A stretch of DNA of 64,000 nucleotides from Amycolatopsis acidicola (GCF_007713735.2 NZ_VMNW02000026.1:1-64000); one strand, 5' to 3'; counted from the stretch's first letter, positions 27,176-36,761 are shown. Program-made: numbers and translations. The notes: generated from the sequence alone by a model not told the origin.

Positions 27176-28357
27176 ATGAGTCCGCCCCGTGCTGCCCCGC
27201 CGACGTCGGCCGGACACGTACTCGAGGTGCTGCGTGCCGAGGGCCCGCTGACGCGCCAGGAGCTGCAGGACCGCATCGGCCTGTCCCGGGTCACCCTCGT
27301 CGAGCGCCTCGACCTGCTACAGCGGCTCGGGCTGCTGCGCCAGACGGGGCACCGGGCGTCCAGCGGCGGCCGCCCGGCGGAGATTCTCGAAGCGAACGAC
27401 GTCGGCCGCACCGCGCTGGTCGCCGACGTCGGCCAGCGGCACGCGACCATCGCGGTGGCGGACCTGCGTGGCACCGTGTTCGCCCAGGCCCACCGTCCGC
27501 TGCCGACCGGACATCTGCCTGGGGAAACGCTTTCCGGACTGCTGGCGACGGGCCGTGAATTACTCGCCGAGACGGGCCGGGCGGACAGCCTGTGCGCGAT
27601 GGGGTTGAGCGTGCCGGGCCAGATCGACCACGAACACGGCATCACGGTGGCCCCGCCGAGTATGGCGGCCTGGCAGGGATTCCGGCTGCGGGAACCGTTC
27701 GGCGAGGCGCTTTCGGTGCCCGTGCTGCTGGAGAACGACGCGAACGCGCTGGCCTTCGGCGCCTACTGCGAACTCGGGCGCCCCGACGCCGCGCTGGTCG
27801 GGGTCAAGGTCGGCACCGGGATCGGCGCCGGGCTGGTGATCTCCAAGCGGACGCACCGGGGCGAGACGTCGTCCGCGGGCGAGATCGGTCACATCCGGAT
27901 CGAGGGCAACGACCAGCGCTGCGACTGTGGCCGACGCGGCTGCGTCGCGGCCATCGCCAGCGGCCAGGCCGTGCTCCGACAACTGCGGCCCACAGGCGTC
28001 CGCACCGCCGAGGACGTGGTGCGGCGCGTACGCGCGGGCAATCCGGAGGCGGTGCGGGTGACGGCCGCCGCGGGGCGGTTGGTCGGCACGGTGCTCGCCA
28101 CTGTGGTCACGATCGTCAACCCGCGCTACCTGCGCGTCGGCGGCGCTATCGGCGTACTTCCGCCGTTCCTCGACGCGCTGCGGGACGCTGTGCTCGCCAA
28201 CGCGCACACGTCGGCGCGAGACGGGGTGGATGTGGGCGCGTGCGTACTGGGCTCGAACACCACGCTCGCCGGTGTGGCCGGGCTGGTGGCGGACGAGGTG
28301 CTCTCCCCGGCGGCCGTGGACGCACTCGTCGTGCCGGAAACGTCCCCGGTGCCATGA
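27176..28357 (+). CDS. ROK-family transcriptional regulator
   Basis: The 393-residue protein has a winged helix at the N-terminus (about 12-65, LTRQELQDRIGLSRVTLVERLDLLQRLGLL) and a ROK sugar-kinase-like domain. ENDANALAFGAY, VKVGTGIGAGLVI and the zinc motif CDCGRRGCV are present. It is divergent from the glucosylglycerate hydrolase-like gene, with an 84-bp shared spacer, so a sugar derivative is the likely inducer. The KAP gene begins 21 bp after its stop. Confidence 0.92.
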   Translation: MSPPRAAPPTSAGHVLEVLRAEGPLTRQELQDRIGLSRVTLVERLDLLQRLGLLRQTGHRASSGGRPAEILEANDVGRTALVADVGQRHATIAVADLRGTVFAQAHRPLPTGHLPGETLSGLLATGRELLAETGRADSLCAMGLSVPGQIDHEHGITVAPPSMAAWQGFRLREPFGEALSVPVLLENDANALAFGAYCELGRPDAALVGVKVGTGIGAGLVISKRTHRGETSSAGEIGHIRIEGNDQRCDCGRRGCVAAIASGQAVLRQLRPTGVRTAEDVVRRVRAGNPEAVRVTAAAGRLVGTVLATVVTIVNPRYLRVGGAIGVLPPFLDALRDAVLANAHTSARDGVDVGACVLGSNTTLAGVAGLVADEVLSPAAVDALVVPETSPVP

Positions 28358-28378
28358 ACGGACCGGTATAACTCAGGG

Positions 28379-30094
28379 GTGACCGAGCTGGGGTTCGAAC
28401 CGATCCGCCCGCCCTACGTCGTGCTCAACGACGCACCGGTCGGCGAAGGCGGCACGGAGGACCTGCTCGGCACGGCCGAAACAGCGCGCAACCTGGCGGA
28501 ACTGATTCTCGCTTCGCGCGCGGCCGCGCCGTTCACGCTCGCCGTCGACGCGCGCTGGGGCATGGGCAAGAGCAGCCTGATGCGCACCCTCTCCAGCACG
28601 CTCGAGAACAACGAGCCCGACGCCGTGTCCACGGTCTGGTTCAACGCGTGGACGTCGGCGCGTGCCGACGCGGTCGAGGGCCTGATCAAATCCGTGCTGT
28701 TCTCCTTCGACCGCAATGTGGTCCGCCGGACGGTGCGCGGGCTGCTCCGGCGCACCCAGGTGGTCGGTGCCCTGCGAGCGGCCACGCTGGTCGCGTCGAG
28801 CTTCTTCGGGTTCGCCCATGCGGTGGACGAGATCTGGCGAGCGCTGGCACTGGATGCCAAGTCCCGCAACGAGATCAAGGCCGTCGTCCGGGACATGGCG
28901 CAGGACTGGCTCGCGCGCGGCGGGAAGGGCACGAACCGCAGGCTGCTGGTCGTGTTCATCGACGACCTCGACCGCTGCGCCGACGATCGCGTGTTCGCGG
29001 TCTGCGAGGCGATCAAGCTCTACCTCGACGTGCCGGGAATCGTGTTCGTCCTCGGCTGCGACCAGGTCGTACTGGGGCAGGCCGTGGGCGGGACGGCGGG
29101 CGCGCAGTACCTGGAGAAGATCATCCAGGTCAACTACCCGATCCCGGCGCCGGGTGAGGAAGAGGCACAACGCCTTGTCAACGGGTACGTCGAGCACTCG
29201 GGCACGGCGCATCTGTTCGATGACTCGATGAAGCGGCTGCTGGTGGAGCGCACCGGCCGCAACCCGCGTCGGATCAAGCGCCTGATCAACAGCTTCGTGC
29301 TCGAACACCGGCTCAACCGGAGCTGGGACGACCTCGGCGCGAAGAACCTGGTGAAAGTGGTGCTGCTGCAACACTTCTACCCCACGTTCTACCGGAACAT
29401 GCTCAGCGGGACCGACCGCGACCCGGTCCGCGAGTTCGTCGACTACCTCGTCTTCCGCGGATTCGTCCGGCAGCACAGCGAGGGCGACCCGCTGCGGTGG
29501 CGCCGGTTGTTCGACGCGGTGAAGCTCGCCCCGCCAAGCGAGGACGCGGACGGGGCAGAGCTCGAAGCGAGCCTGGCGGAGCTGGAAAAGCAGCTCCCGG
29601 TGGAGTTCCCGGAACTGGCCGGGGACCGGGAATTCGTGTCACTGGTGGAAAGTCTCTTCGTCGATTCGGTCGAGTGGCAGCGGCTCATCCAGCAACCCCT
29701 CGTTTCGCAGGCTTCCTCCTTCGCCGGCCCCCGCGACCTGCGCCGATTGCGGGTGCTGTGGATCGATGACTATCCGGACGGGAACCGCTGGCCCATCGAC
29801 CAGCTCGAAGCGGGCGGCGCGAAGGTCGAGTCGGTCACCGACCGGGCGGGCGCGCTCGCGGCGCTTTCCCGGCTACGGCCGAACGTGCTGATCTCCGACG
29901 TCCGCCGGGGCGACGACGACAAGGCCGGCTTCACCGATCTGGCGTACCTGCGCGACAACGGCCTGTACGGCGGACCGGCGTTCTTCTACTGCGGGCAGGT
30001 CACGCCCGCGCGCGTCAGGGCGGCGAAGCAGCTCGACGCGGAGATCACGAACGACCCCGGCGAGCTGCTTTCCCTGATCGACGAATCGGCCTAG
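28379..30094 (+). CDS. KAP-family P-loop NTPase fused to a receiver-like domain
   Basis: The 571-residue protein has two parts. Residues about 25-350 form a KAP P-loop NTPase: Walker A is ARWGMGKSS (58-66), Walker B is VVFIDDLDRC with Asp195-Asp196, and RTGRNPRRIKRLINSF near 302 is the usual sensor region. A short hydrophobic stretch (about 125-150) sits where other KAP ATPases carry transmembrane helices. Residues about 458-571 resemble a response-regulator receiver: an acidic pair Asp463-Asp464 in LWIDD and a possible acceptor Asp507 in LISDV, but the usual Thr and Lys switch residues are not evident. KAP NTPases are frequent in phage-exclusion proteins. The GTG start is 28379. It ends in a CTAG shared with the sdh gene stop. 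Confidence 0.85.
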   Translation: MTELGFEPIRPPYVVLNDAPVGEGGTEDLLGTAETARNLAELILASRAAAPFTLAVDARWGMGKSSLMRTLSSTLENNEPDAVSTVWFNAWTSARADAVEGLIKSVLFSFDRNVVRRTVRGLLRRTQVVGALRAATLVASSFFGFAHAVDEIWRALALDAKSRNEIKAVVRDMAQDWLARGGKGTNRRLLVVFIDDLDRCADDRVFAVCEAIKLYLDVPGIVFVLGCDQVVLGQAVGGTAGAQYLEKIIQVNYPIPAPGEEEAQRLVNGYVEHSGTAHLFDDSMKRLLVERTGRNPRRIKRLINSFVLEHRLNRSWDDLGAKNLVKVVLLQHFYPTFYRNMLSGTDRDPVREFVDYLVFRGFVRQHSEGDPLRWRRLFDAVKLAPPSEDADGAELEASLAELEKQLPVEFPELAGDREFVSLVESLFVDSVEWQRLIQQPLVSQASSFAGPRDLRRLRVLWIDDYPDGNRWPIDQLEAGGAKVESVTDRAGALAALSRLRPNVLISDVRRGDDDKAGFTDLAYLRDNGLYGGPAFFYCGQVTPARVRAAKQLDAEITNDPGELLSLIDESA

Positions 30095-30846
30095 TTCTTC
30101 TTGCGGCGGAACAGGTTCGTGCCGAGCCAGACCAGCGGGTCGTACTTGCGGTCGGCCACCCGCTCCTTCATCGGGATCAGCGCGTTGTCGGTGATGTGGA
30201 TGCCCTCCGGGCACACCTCGGTGCAGCATTTGGTGATGTTGCAGTAGCCGAGGCCGTGCTCGTCCTGTGCGGCGTCACGCCGGTCGGCCACGTCGAGCGG
30301 GTGCATCTCCAGTTCCGCGATGCGCATCAGATACCGCGGGCCGGCGAAGTTCGCCTTGTTCTCCTCGTGATCGCGCACCACGTGACAGGTGTTCTGGCAC
30401 AGGAAGCATTCGATGCACTTGCGGAACTCCTGCGAGCGTTCCACGTCGACCTGCTGCATCCGGTAGTCGCCCGGCTTCAGGTCCGCGGGCGGCGTGAACG
30501 ACGGGATCTCGCGCGCCTTCGTGTAGTTGAAGGACACGTCGGTCACCAGGTCGCGGATCACCGGGAACGTGCGCATCGGGGTGACGGTGATGACCTCGGC
30601 CTCGTCGAAGACCGACATCCGGGTCATGCACAGCAGCCGCGGTTTGCCGTTCACCTCCGCCGAACACGACCCGCATTTGCCCGCCTTGCAGTTCCAGCGC
30701 ACGGCCAGATCGGAGGCCTGGGTGGCCTGCAGCCGGTGGATGATGTCGAGCACCACCTCGCCCTCGTTCACCTCCACGGTGAAGTCCTGCAGCTCGCCGC
30801 CCGTGTCGTCACCACGCCAGACGCGGAAGTTCGCCTTGTAGGTCAT
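30091..30846 (-). CDS. Succinate dehydrogenase iron-sulphur subunit
   Basis: The 251-residue protein transfers electrons from the flavoprotein to the membrane anchor. Ligands for the [2Fe-2S] cluster are in CKAGKCGSCSAEVNGKPRLLC (described by position 53-73), and those for the two C-terminal clusters are in CIECFLCQNTC and CNITKCCTEVCPEG. It resembles M. tuberculosis Rv0247c (Sdh1). The start at 30846 overlaps the flavoprotein stop. Its stop shares CTAG with the convergent KAP gene. Confidence 0.94.
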   Translation of the reverse strand: MTYKANFRVWRGDDTGGELQDFTVEVNEGEVVLDIIHRLQATQASDLAVRWNCKAGKCGSCSAEVNGKPRLLCMTRMSVFDEAEVITVTPMRTFPVIRDLVTDVSFNYTKAREIPSFTPPADLKPGDYRMQQVDVERSQEFRKCIECFLCQNTCHVVRDHEENKANFAGPRYLMRIAELEMHPLDVADRRDAAQDEHGLGYCNITKCCTEVCPEGIHITDNALIPMKERVADRKYDPLVWLGTNLFRRKKN

Positions 30847-32756
30847 GCCTTCCTCCGCGGGTGCTCGACCAGCTCGTCGTCGGTGTAGTACTTCTCCAGC
30901 TCGGCGATCTCGAACAGCTCCAGGAGATCGCCCCGCATCGGCTCCTGGTCCTTGATCGTGACGGTCACCCCCGGCGCCAGCGGGTCCTCGCTCGACGACG
31001 CGCACACCAGCAGTTTGTTGCGCCACTGGGCATCCATCTTCGGATGGTCGTCGCGGGTGTGCCCGCCGCGGCTTTCCGTGCGCAGCAAGGCGGCGCGCGC
31101 CACGCATTCGCTGACCACCAGCATGTTGCGCAGATCGAGCGCGAGGTGCCAGCCAGGGTTGAACTGCCGGTGCCCTTCCACCGTGACGTTGCGGATGCGC
31201 TGCTTGATCTCTTCGAGCTTGGTCAGCGCCTGCTCGATCTCCTCGGCCTTGCGGATGATCCCGACGAGATCGTTCATCGACTGCTGCAGCTCACCGTGCA
31301 GGGTGTACGGGTTCTCCTCGATCCCCTCCGCCGGCGGGTCGAACGGCACCAGCGCCACCTTGGCCGCTTCGTCCACATCGGACTGGGCGATCGCGGGGCG
31401 CTCCTTCAGACCCTCCACATAGGACGCCGCGCCGAGCCCGGCACGTCGGCCGAACACCAGCAGGTCCGACAGCGAGTTCCCGCCGAGGCGGTTCGAGCCG
31501 TGCATCCCGCCGGAGCACTCGCCCGCCGCGAACAGCCCTGGCACCGTGGAGGACGCCGTGTCCGGGTCCACCTCGATCCCGCCCATGACGTAGTGGCAGG
31601 TGGGCCCGACCTCCATCGGCTCGGCGGTGATGTCGACGTCGGCCAGTTCCTTGAACTGGTGGTACATCGAGGGCAGCCGCCGCTGGATCTCCTCCGCGGT
31701 CAGCCTGCTGGCGATGTCGAGGAACACCCCGCCGTGCGGGGAACCGCGCCCCTCTTTGACCTCCGAGTTGATCGCCCGCGCCACCTCGTCGCGCGGCAGC
31801 AGATCCGGCGTGCGCCGGTTGTTGTCCGCGTCGGCGTACCAGCGATCGGCCTCTTCCTCGCTTTCCGCGTACTGGCCTTTGAACACGTCCGGCACGTAGC
31901 CGAACATGAACCGGTCTCCCTCGGAGTTCTTCAGCACCCCGCCGTCGCCGCGGACGCCTTCGGTGACCAGGATTCCCTTGACGCTCGGCGGCCAGACCAT
32001 CCCGGTGGGGTGGAACTGGACGAACTCCATGTTGATCAGCGTCGCCCCCGCGCGCAGTGCCAGCGCGTGCCCGTCACCGGTGTACTCCCAGGAGTTCGAG
32101 GTGACCTTGAACGACTTGCCGATGCCGCCGGTGGCCAGCACCACCGCCGGCGCCTCGAACAGCACGAACCGGCCGCTCTCCCGCCAGTACCCGAAGGCGC
32201 CTGCGATGCGGCCGTTGTCCTTGAGCAGCTCGGTGACCGTGCACTCGGCGAAGACCTTCACCCGCGCCTCGTAGTCGCCGTACTTCTCCTTGTCCTCCTG
32301 CTGCAGCGAAACGATCTTCTGCTGCATGGTGCGGATCAGCTCGAGCCCGGTGCGGTCACCGACGTGCGCGAGCCGCGGGTACGTGTGCCCGCCGAAGTTG
32401 CGCTGGCTGATCCGCCCGTCCTTGGTGCGATCGAACAACGCGCCGTAGGTCTCCAGCTCCCAGACCCGGTCCGGGGCCTCCTTGGCGTGCAGTTCGGCCA
32501 TCCGCCAGTTGTTCAGGAACTTGCCGCCGCGCATCGTGTCGCGGTAGTGCACCTGCCAGTTGTCGTTGGAGTTGGCGTTGCCCATCGACGCCGCGCAGCC
32601 ACCTTCGGCCATCACGGTGTGCGCCTTGCCGAACAGGGATTTGCAGACCACCGCGACGGACAGCCCGCGTTGCCTTGCTTCGATGACGGCCCGCAGACCG
32701 GCGCCGCCGGCGCCGATCACCACCACGTCGTAGCTGAGCCGTTCGACCTCTGTCAT
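30843..32756 (-). CDS. Succinate dehydrogenase flavoprotein subunit
   Basis: The 637-residue catalytic subunit oxidises succinate to fumarate. The N-terminal FAD site is VVVIGAGGAGLRAVIEA (about 10-26), the FAD-linked histidine region is KAHTVMAEGGCAASM, and substrate-binding motifs include QFHPTGMVWP and GGMHGSNRLGGNSLSDLLVFG near 420 (given in part). It matches the Sdh1-type (Rv0248c) subunit. It overlaps the iron-sulphur gene by 4 bp and follows the membrane-anchor gene after 25 bp. Confidence 0.95.
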   Translation of the reverse strand: MTEVERLSYDVVVIGAGGAGLRAVIEARQRGLSVAVVCKSLFGKAHTVMAEGGCAASMGNANSNDNWQVHYRDTMRGGKFLNNWRMAELHAKEAPDRVWELETYGALFDRTKDGRISQRNFGGHTYPRLAHVGDRTGLELIRTMQQKIVSLQQEDKEKYGDYEARVKVFAECTVTELLKDNGRIAGAFGYWRESGRFVLFEAPAVVLATGGIGKSFKVTSNSWEYTGDGHALALRAGATLINMEFVQFHPTGMVWPPSVKGILVTEGVRGDGGVLKNSEGDRFMFGYVPDVFKGQYAESEEEADRWYADADNNRRTPDLLPRDEVARAINSEVKEGRGSPHGGVFLDIASRLTAEEIQRRLPSMYHQFKELADVDITAEPMEVGPTCHYVMGGIEVDPDTASSTVPGLFAAGECSGGMHGSNRLGGNSLSDLLVFGRRAGLGAASYVEGLKERPAIAQSDVDEAAKVALVPFDPPAEGIEENPYTLHGELQQSMNDLVGIIRKAEEIEQALTKLEEIKQRIRNVTVEGHRQFNPGWHLALDLRNMLVVSECVARAALLRTESRGGHTRDDHPKMDAQWRNKLLVCASSSEDPLAPGVTVTIKDQEPMRGDLLELFEIAELEKYYTDDELVEHPRRKA

Positions 32757-32781
32757 AAACGATGCACCTTTGACTTCGTTG

Positions 32782-33600
32782 TCAGTTCACGAACCGCGGA
32801 TCGGCGAACACGCCGCTGGACACGAGCATCACGTAGAGGTCGGTGAGGACCAGCGTGCCCAGTGTCGTCCACGCGAGCTGCATGTGCCGGGTGTTGAGCT
32901 TGCTCACCTGGGTCCAGACCCAGTACCGCGCCGGATGTTTGGAGAAGTGCTTCAGCCTGCCGCCGGTGATGTGCCGGCACGAGTGGCAGGAAAGGGTGTA
33001 CGCCCACAGCAGCACCACGTTGGCGACGATGATGATGTTGCCGAGCCCGAAGCCGAACCCGCCGGTCTTCCCGTGGAACGCGACGACGGCGTCGTAGGTG
33101 TTGAGCACCGAGACGATCATCGCCACGTAGAAGAAGTAACGGTGCACGTTCTGCACGATCAGCGGCAGCCGCGTCTCGCCGGTGTACTTCGCGTGCGGTT
33201 CCGCCACCGCGCACGCCGGCGGGGAGAACCACACCGACCGGTAGTAGGCCTTGCGGTAGTAGTAGCAGGTCAGCCGGAACCCGAGCAGGAACGGCAGGAC
33301 CAGCACGCCGAGCGGGAGCCAGGCCGGGAAGTCCCCGAACCACTGCCCGAGGTGGCTCGAACCCGGCGCGCACGACGTCGAGACGCAGGGCGAATAGAAC
33401 GGCGTCAGGTAGTGGTACTCGGGCACCCAGTACGCCGTGCGGACGAACGCCCTGATCGTCGCGTAGATGACGAAGGTGGCCAGGCCCAGCGTGGTGAGCA
33501 GCGGTGACAGCCACCAGCGGTCCGTGCGCAGGGTGCGCTCGGCGATCCGGGCCCGGCCCCCTCGTACGGCGGGGCCGGCGCTTCGCGTCGGCGCGCTCAC
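32782..33600 (-). CDS. Succinate dehydrogenase membrane anchor (cytochrome b type)
   Basis: The 272-residue membrane protein has five predicted helices: LSPLLTTLGLATFVIYATIRAF, WLPLGVLVLPFLLGF, YFFYVAMIVSVLNTYDAVVA, IIIVANVVLLWAYTLSC and MQLAWTTLGTLVLTDLYVMLV. Histidines in and near them (NVHRYFF, SCRHITGG) could ligate haem. It resembles Rv0249c. The GTG at 33600 overlaps the small upstream gene (GTGA). The ORF extends further upstream but without coding character. Confidence 0.9.
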   Translation of the reverse strand: MSAPTRSAGPAVRGGRARIAERTLRTDRWWLSPLLTTLGLATFVIYATIRAFVRTAYWVPEYHYLTPFYSPCVSTSCAPGSSHLGQWFGDFPAWLPLGVLVLPFLLGFRLTCYYYRKAYYRSVWFSPPACAVAEPHAKYTGETRLPLIVQNVHRYFFYVAMIVSVLNTYDAVVAFHGKTGGFGFGLGNIIIVANVVLLWAYTLSCHSCRHITGGRLKHFSKHPARYWVWTQVSKLNTRHMQLAWTTLGTLVLTDLYVMLVSSGVFADPRFVN

Positions 33601-33884
33601 TTGTGATCGGGGTGGTAGCCGCCGACGCCCTCGTCGTCCGCGCCGTGCCACAGCGCGGGGTCGTACGGGTCGTCGGGGATCTTCACGACCTGCGAGCGGT
33701 CGACCGGTTTCGGCTGGGCCGGGATCGGGCTGTCGAGGTCGGCCGCGTCGATGTCGAGCCGGTCCACGTCGTTGACGAGCCGCCGCACGGCCGAGGCGTC
33801 GCCGTAGCGCGAGCGCAGCGCGCCTACGCACTGTCGCAACTGCCCGATCGTCCGGCGCAGCTCCGTGAGTTCTGTGGTGGACAT
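33597..33884 (-). CDS. Conserved small protein heading the sdh operon (Rv0250c-like)
   Basis: The 95-residue acidic protein begins MSTTELTELRRTIGQLRQCVGALRSRYGDASAVRRL (helical, residues 1-36) and ends in a polar DDPYDPALWHGADDEGVGGYHPDHK tail (by position 71-95). A protein of about this length heads the Sdh1 operon in mycobacteria. It overlaps the membrane-anchor gene by GTGA. Its role, perhaps in assembly, is unknown. Confidence 0.85.
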   Translation of the reverse strand: MSTTELTELRRTIGQLRQCVGALRSRYGDASAVRRLVNDVDRLDIDAADLDSPIPAQPKPVDRSQVVKIPDDPYDPALWHGADDEGVGGYHPDHK

Positions 33885-33948
33885 GCATCCTCCCGGATCA
33901 GTTCGGCGGCGGAGCCGTCAGCTAGCGACTCTGCCGTTCTGCTTTCAA

Positions 33949-33964
33949 TGTGACAAGTAGCACA
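33949..33964. promoter_or_regulatory. CRP-like site, sdh side
   Basis: TGTGACAAGTAGCACA matches the CRP/GlxR consensus TGTGA-N6-TCACA with one mismatch (GCACA). It is 65 bp upstream of the first sdh-operon start. Confidence 0.55.
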
Positions 33965-33979
33965 CAGCAGGTAGTTTGC

Positions 33980-33993
33980 GTGATCGGCGTCAC
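33980..33993. promoter_or_regulatory. CRP-like palindrome between sdh and edd
   Basis: GTGATCGGCGTCAC is a perfect GTGA-N6-TCAC inverted repeat. It lies about 96 bp from the sdh-operon start and 129 bp from edd, so it could serve either. Confidence 0.6.
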
Positions 33994-34121
33994 CTTAAAC
34001 GATCTTCTTAATCGATTTTGATCCGGGGATGAGACGAACTACTGTGGGCACAGTCACGACCTAGCGACGCCAGCGCTGCCGTTGCGGACCACCACACTCT
34101 CCGTGATCTGAGGCGGTATCA

Positions 34122-35984
34122 GTGCAGGAAGTCCCCATCCATCCGATCGTCGAAGAAGTCACCCAGCGCATTGCCGAGCGCAGTGCGGCCACCCGCGCCG
34201 GATATCTGGAGCGGATGGCGGCCGCGCGTTCCGAAGGACCGGTGCGCGCCGGCCTGGCGTGCAGCAACCTCGCCCACGGGTTCGCCGCGTGTGGCGGCAG
34301 CGACCGGCTCGCCGTCCGCGGGCTGCGCAAGCCAGGGGTCGCGATCATCTCGGCGTACAACGACCTGCTCTCCGCGCACCAGCCGCTGCGGGAATACCCG
34401 GAGTGGATCAAGACGGCGGCCCGCGAGGCGGGTGGAGTGGCGCAGTTCGCCGGGGGCGTGCCCGCGATGTGCGACGGGATCACCCAGGGCCGGGCGGGAA
34501 TGGAACTGTCCCTGTTCAGCCGTGAGGTCATCGCGATGGCGACGGGGATAGCGCTTTCCCACGAGATGTTCGACGGGGCGCTGCTGCTCGGCGTGTGCGA
34601 CAAGATCGTGCCGGGGTTGTTGATCGGTGCCCTGTCCTTCGGCCACCTGCCGGCGATCCTGGTGCCGGCGGGGCCGATGGCTTCGGGCCTGCCGAACAAG
34701 GAAAAGGCCCGCGTGCGACAGCTGTTCGCGGAGGGCAAGGCGACGCGGGAGGACCTGCTGGAGGCCGAGTCGGCGTCGTACCACTCGGCCGGTACCTGCA
34801 CGTTCTACGGCACGGCGAACTCGAACCAGCTCGTCGTCGAGGTGATGGGCCTGCACCTGCCGGGCGCGAGCTTCGTCCAGCCGGGTACGCCGCTGCGCCG
34901 CGCGCTCACCGAAGAAGCCGGGCGCCGGATCGTGGCGCTTTCGCGGGACGACGAGTACACGCCGCTGGCGGAGGTGATCAGCGAGCGGTCCGTGGTGAAC
35001 GCGGTGGTTTCGCTGCTGGCCACCGGCGGGTCGACGAACCACACGATGCACCTGGTCGCGGTCGCCGCGGCCGCGGGGATCCAACTCACCTGGGACGATT
35101 TCGCGGATCTTTCGTCGGTCGTGCCGCTGCTGGCGAACGTGTACCCCAACGGCAGCGCGGACATCAACCACTTCCACGCGGCGGGTGGCGTCCAGTTCCT
35201 GATCGGCACGCTGCTCGACGCCGGGCTGCTGCACGAGGACGTGCGCACGGTCGCCGGTGACGGGCTCTCGCGCTACCGCAGCGAGCCGGTGTTCGACGGG
35301 GATCGCTTGGTGTGGCGGGAAGTTCCGGCCCGCAGCCTCGACGAAGCCGTGTTGCGGCCTGTTTCCCACCCGTTCGCGCCGGACGGTGGCTTGCGGATGG
35401 TGAGCGGCAACCTCGGGCGCGCGGTGACGAAGGTGTCCGCCGTGGCCGCGGAGCACCGCGTGGTGCGGGCTCCGGCGCGGGTTTTCGGTACGCAGCAAGA
35501 GTTCGACGAGGCTTTCCGGGCGGGTGAGCTGGACCGGGACGTGGTCGTGGTGATCCGCGGTCAGGGGCCGGGCGCGAACGGGATGCCGGAGCTGCACGGC
35601 CTCACCCCCGCGCTCGGCGCGCTGATGGACCGCGGGCACCAGGTCGCGCTGGTGACGGACGGGCGGATGTCGGGGGCTTCGGGCAAGGTGCCGTCCGCCA
35701 TCCAAGTGACTCCGGAGGCTGCCGCCGGTGGCCCGCTGGCACGGATCGCCGACGGCGACGAGATAGTGCTGGACGCGAACGCCGGCACGTTGGAGGTGCT
35801 GGTCGGCGAAGCGGAGCTCGACGCGCGGCCGGTGTGGGACGCGGCGCCCGACGAGGCCTCGTGGGTCGGCACCGGACGCGAGTTGTTCACCGCGCTGCGC
35901 CGCGCGATCGGCCCGGCCGACCAGGGCGCGAGCGTGTTCGGCCCGGTCACCCCGGGGCACTTCGGCGCCCCCGCACGAGTTTGA
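34122..35984 (+). CDS. edd: Phosphogluconate dehydratase (Entner-Doudoroff)
   Basis: Edd dehydrates 6-phosphogluconate to KDPG. The 620-residue protein is an IlvD/Edd family member: the iron-sulphur cysteines are in [26 protein letters not shown] and [12 protein letters not shown], and the C-terminal barrel has [22 protein letters not shown] (given in part by position about 512-533). It starts with GTG at 34122 with GAGG upstream and is followed after 12 bp by eda. Confidence 0.95.
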   Translation: MQEVPIHPIVEEVTQRIAERSAATRAGYLERMAAARSEGPVRAGLACSNLAHGFAACGGSDRLAVRGLRKPGVAIISAYNDLLSAHQPLREYPEWIKTAAREAGGVAQFAGGVPAMCDGITQGRAGMELSLFSREVIAMATGIALSHEMFDGALLLGVCDKIVPGLLIGALSFGHLPAILVPAGPMASGLPNKEKARVRQLFAEGKATREDLLEAESASYHSAGTCTFYGTANSNQLVVEVMGLHLPGASFVQPGTPLRRALTEEAGRRIVALSRDDEYTPLAEVISERSVVNAVVSLLATGGSTNHTMHLVAVAAAAGIQLTWDDFADLSSVVPLLANVYPNGSADINHFHAAGGVQFLIGTLLDAGLLHEDVRTVAGDGLSRYRSEPVFDGDRLVWREVPARSLDEAVLRPVSHPFAPDGGLRMVSGNLGRAVTKVSAVAAEHRVVRAPARVFGTQQEFDEAFRAGELDRDVVVVIRGQGPGANGMPELHGLTPALGALMDRGHQVALVTDGRMSGASGKVPSAIQVTPEAAAGGPLARIADGDEIVLDANAGTLEVLVGEAELDARPVWDAAPDEASWVGTGRELFTALRRAIGPADQGASVFGPVTPGHFGAPARV

Positions 35985-35996
35985 GGAGAGTTTTTC

Positions 35997-36614
35997 GTGA
36001 GTAACGAGTTGCTGGAGCTTTCGCCGGTGATGCCGGTCGTGGTCGTTGACGACGTCGCGGACGCCGTGCCGGTGGCGGAAGCGTTGGTGGCGGGCGGAAT
36101 CCGGGTGATCGAACTGACGCTGCGGACGCCGGTGGCGCTCGCGGCGATCGAGGCTGTGGCGGCGCAGGTGCCGGAGATCGTGATCGGCGCGGGCACGGTG
36201 ACCACCCCGGACGAGGCGAAGCAGGCCGCCGACGCGGGCGCGAAGTTCTTCGTGACGCCCGGGTGCACGGACAGGTTGCTGGAGGCACTGTTCGCCTCCG
36301 GGCTGCCGTTTTTGCCCGGGGCGGCGTCGGTCTCCGAGGCGATGCGCTTGGCCGAGCACGGGGTCACGGCGATGAAGTTCTTCCCCGCCGAGGCGAGTGG
36401 CGGTGTCGCGTACCTGAAGGCGATCGCCGGGCCTTTGCCCGGTTTGCGCTTCTGCCCCACCGGCGGCGTGACGATCAAGAACGCGCCGGAGTATTTGGCA
36501 CTGTCCACAGTGGGCTGTGTGGGAGGCACCTGGCTGACGCCGAGGGATGCCGTGGCGGCCAAGGACTTCGGGCGGATCACCGAACTGGCACGGGAGGCTG
36601 CCGCCTTGCGGTGA
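35997..36614 (+). CDS. eda: KDPG aldolase (Entner-Doudoroff)
   Basis: Eda splits 2-keto-3-deoxy-6-phosphogluconate to pyruvate and glyceraldehyde-3-phosphate. The 205-residue TIM-barrel protein has Glu39 in VIELTLRTP and the Schiff-base Lys127 in TAMKFFPAEAS, plus GAGTVTT and FFVTPG. It starts with GTG at 35997 with GAGGAG upstream. Together with edd it gives a complete pathway from 6-phosphogluconate to pyruvate. Confidence 0.96.
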   Translation: MSNELLELSPVMPVVVVDDVADAVPVAEALVAGGIRVIELTLRTPVALAAIEAVAAQVPEIVIGAGTVTTPDEAKQAADAGAKFFVTPGCTDRLLEALFASGLPFLPGAASVSEAMRLAEHGVTAMKFFPAEASGGVAYLKAIAGPLPGLRFCPTGGVTIKNAPEYLALSTVGCVGGTWLTPRDAVAAKDFGRITELAREAAALR

Positions 36615-36666
36615 GGTTGTGAGGGCAGTTCCGGCGGCAACGGGGCGCGGCGGTGGGGCGGGGCAG

Positions 36667-36735
36667 GCGCGGCGGCTGCTGCGGCGGTGGCGCGGCGGCT
36701 GCTGCGGCGGTGGCGCGGCGGCTGCTGCGGCGGTG
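36667..36735. repeat. Three perfect 23-bp tandem repeats
   Basis: The unit begins GCGCGGCGGCTGCTGCGGCG and ends GTG, at 36667, 36690 and 36713, with a partial fourth copy. Because 23 is not a multiple of three the array cannot encode a periodic peptide. Confidence 0.92.
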
Positions 36736-36761
36736 GCGCGGCGGTGGGGTTTCGGCGGCGG

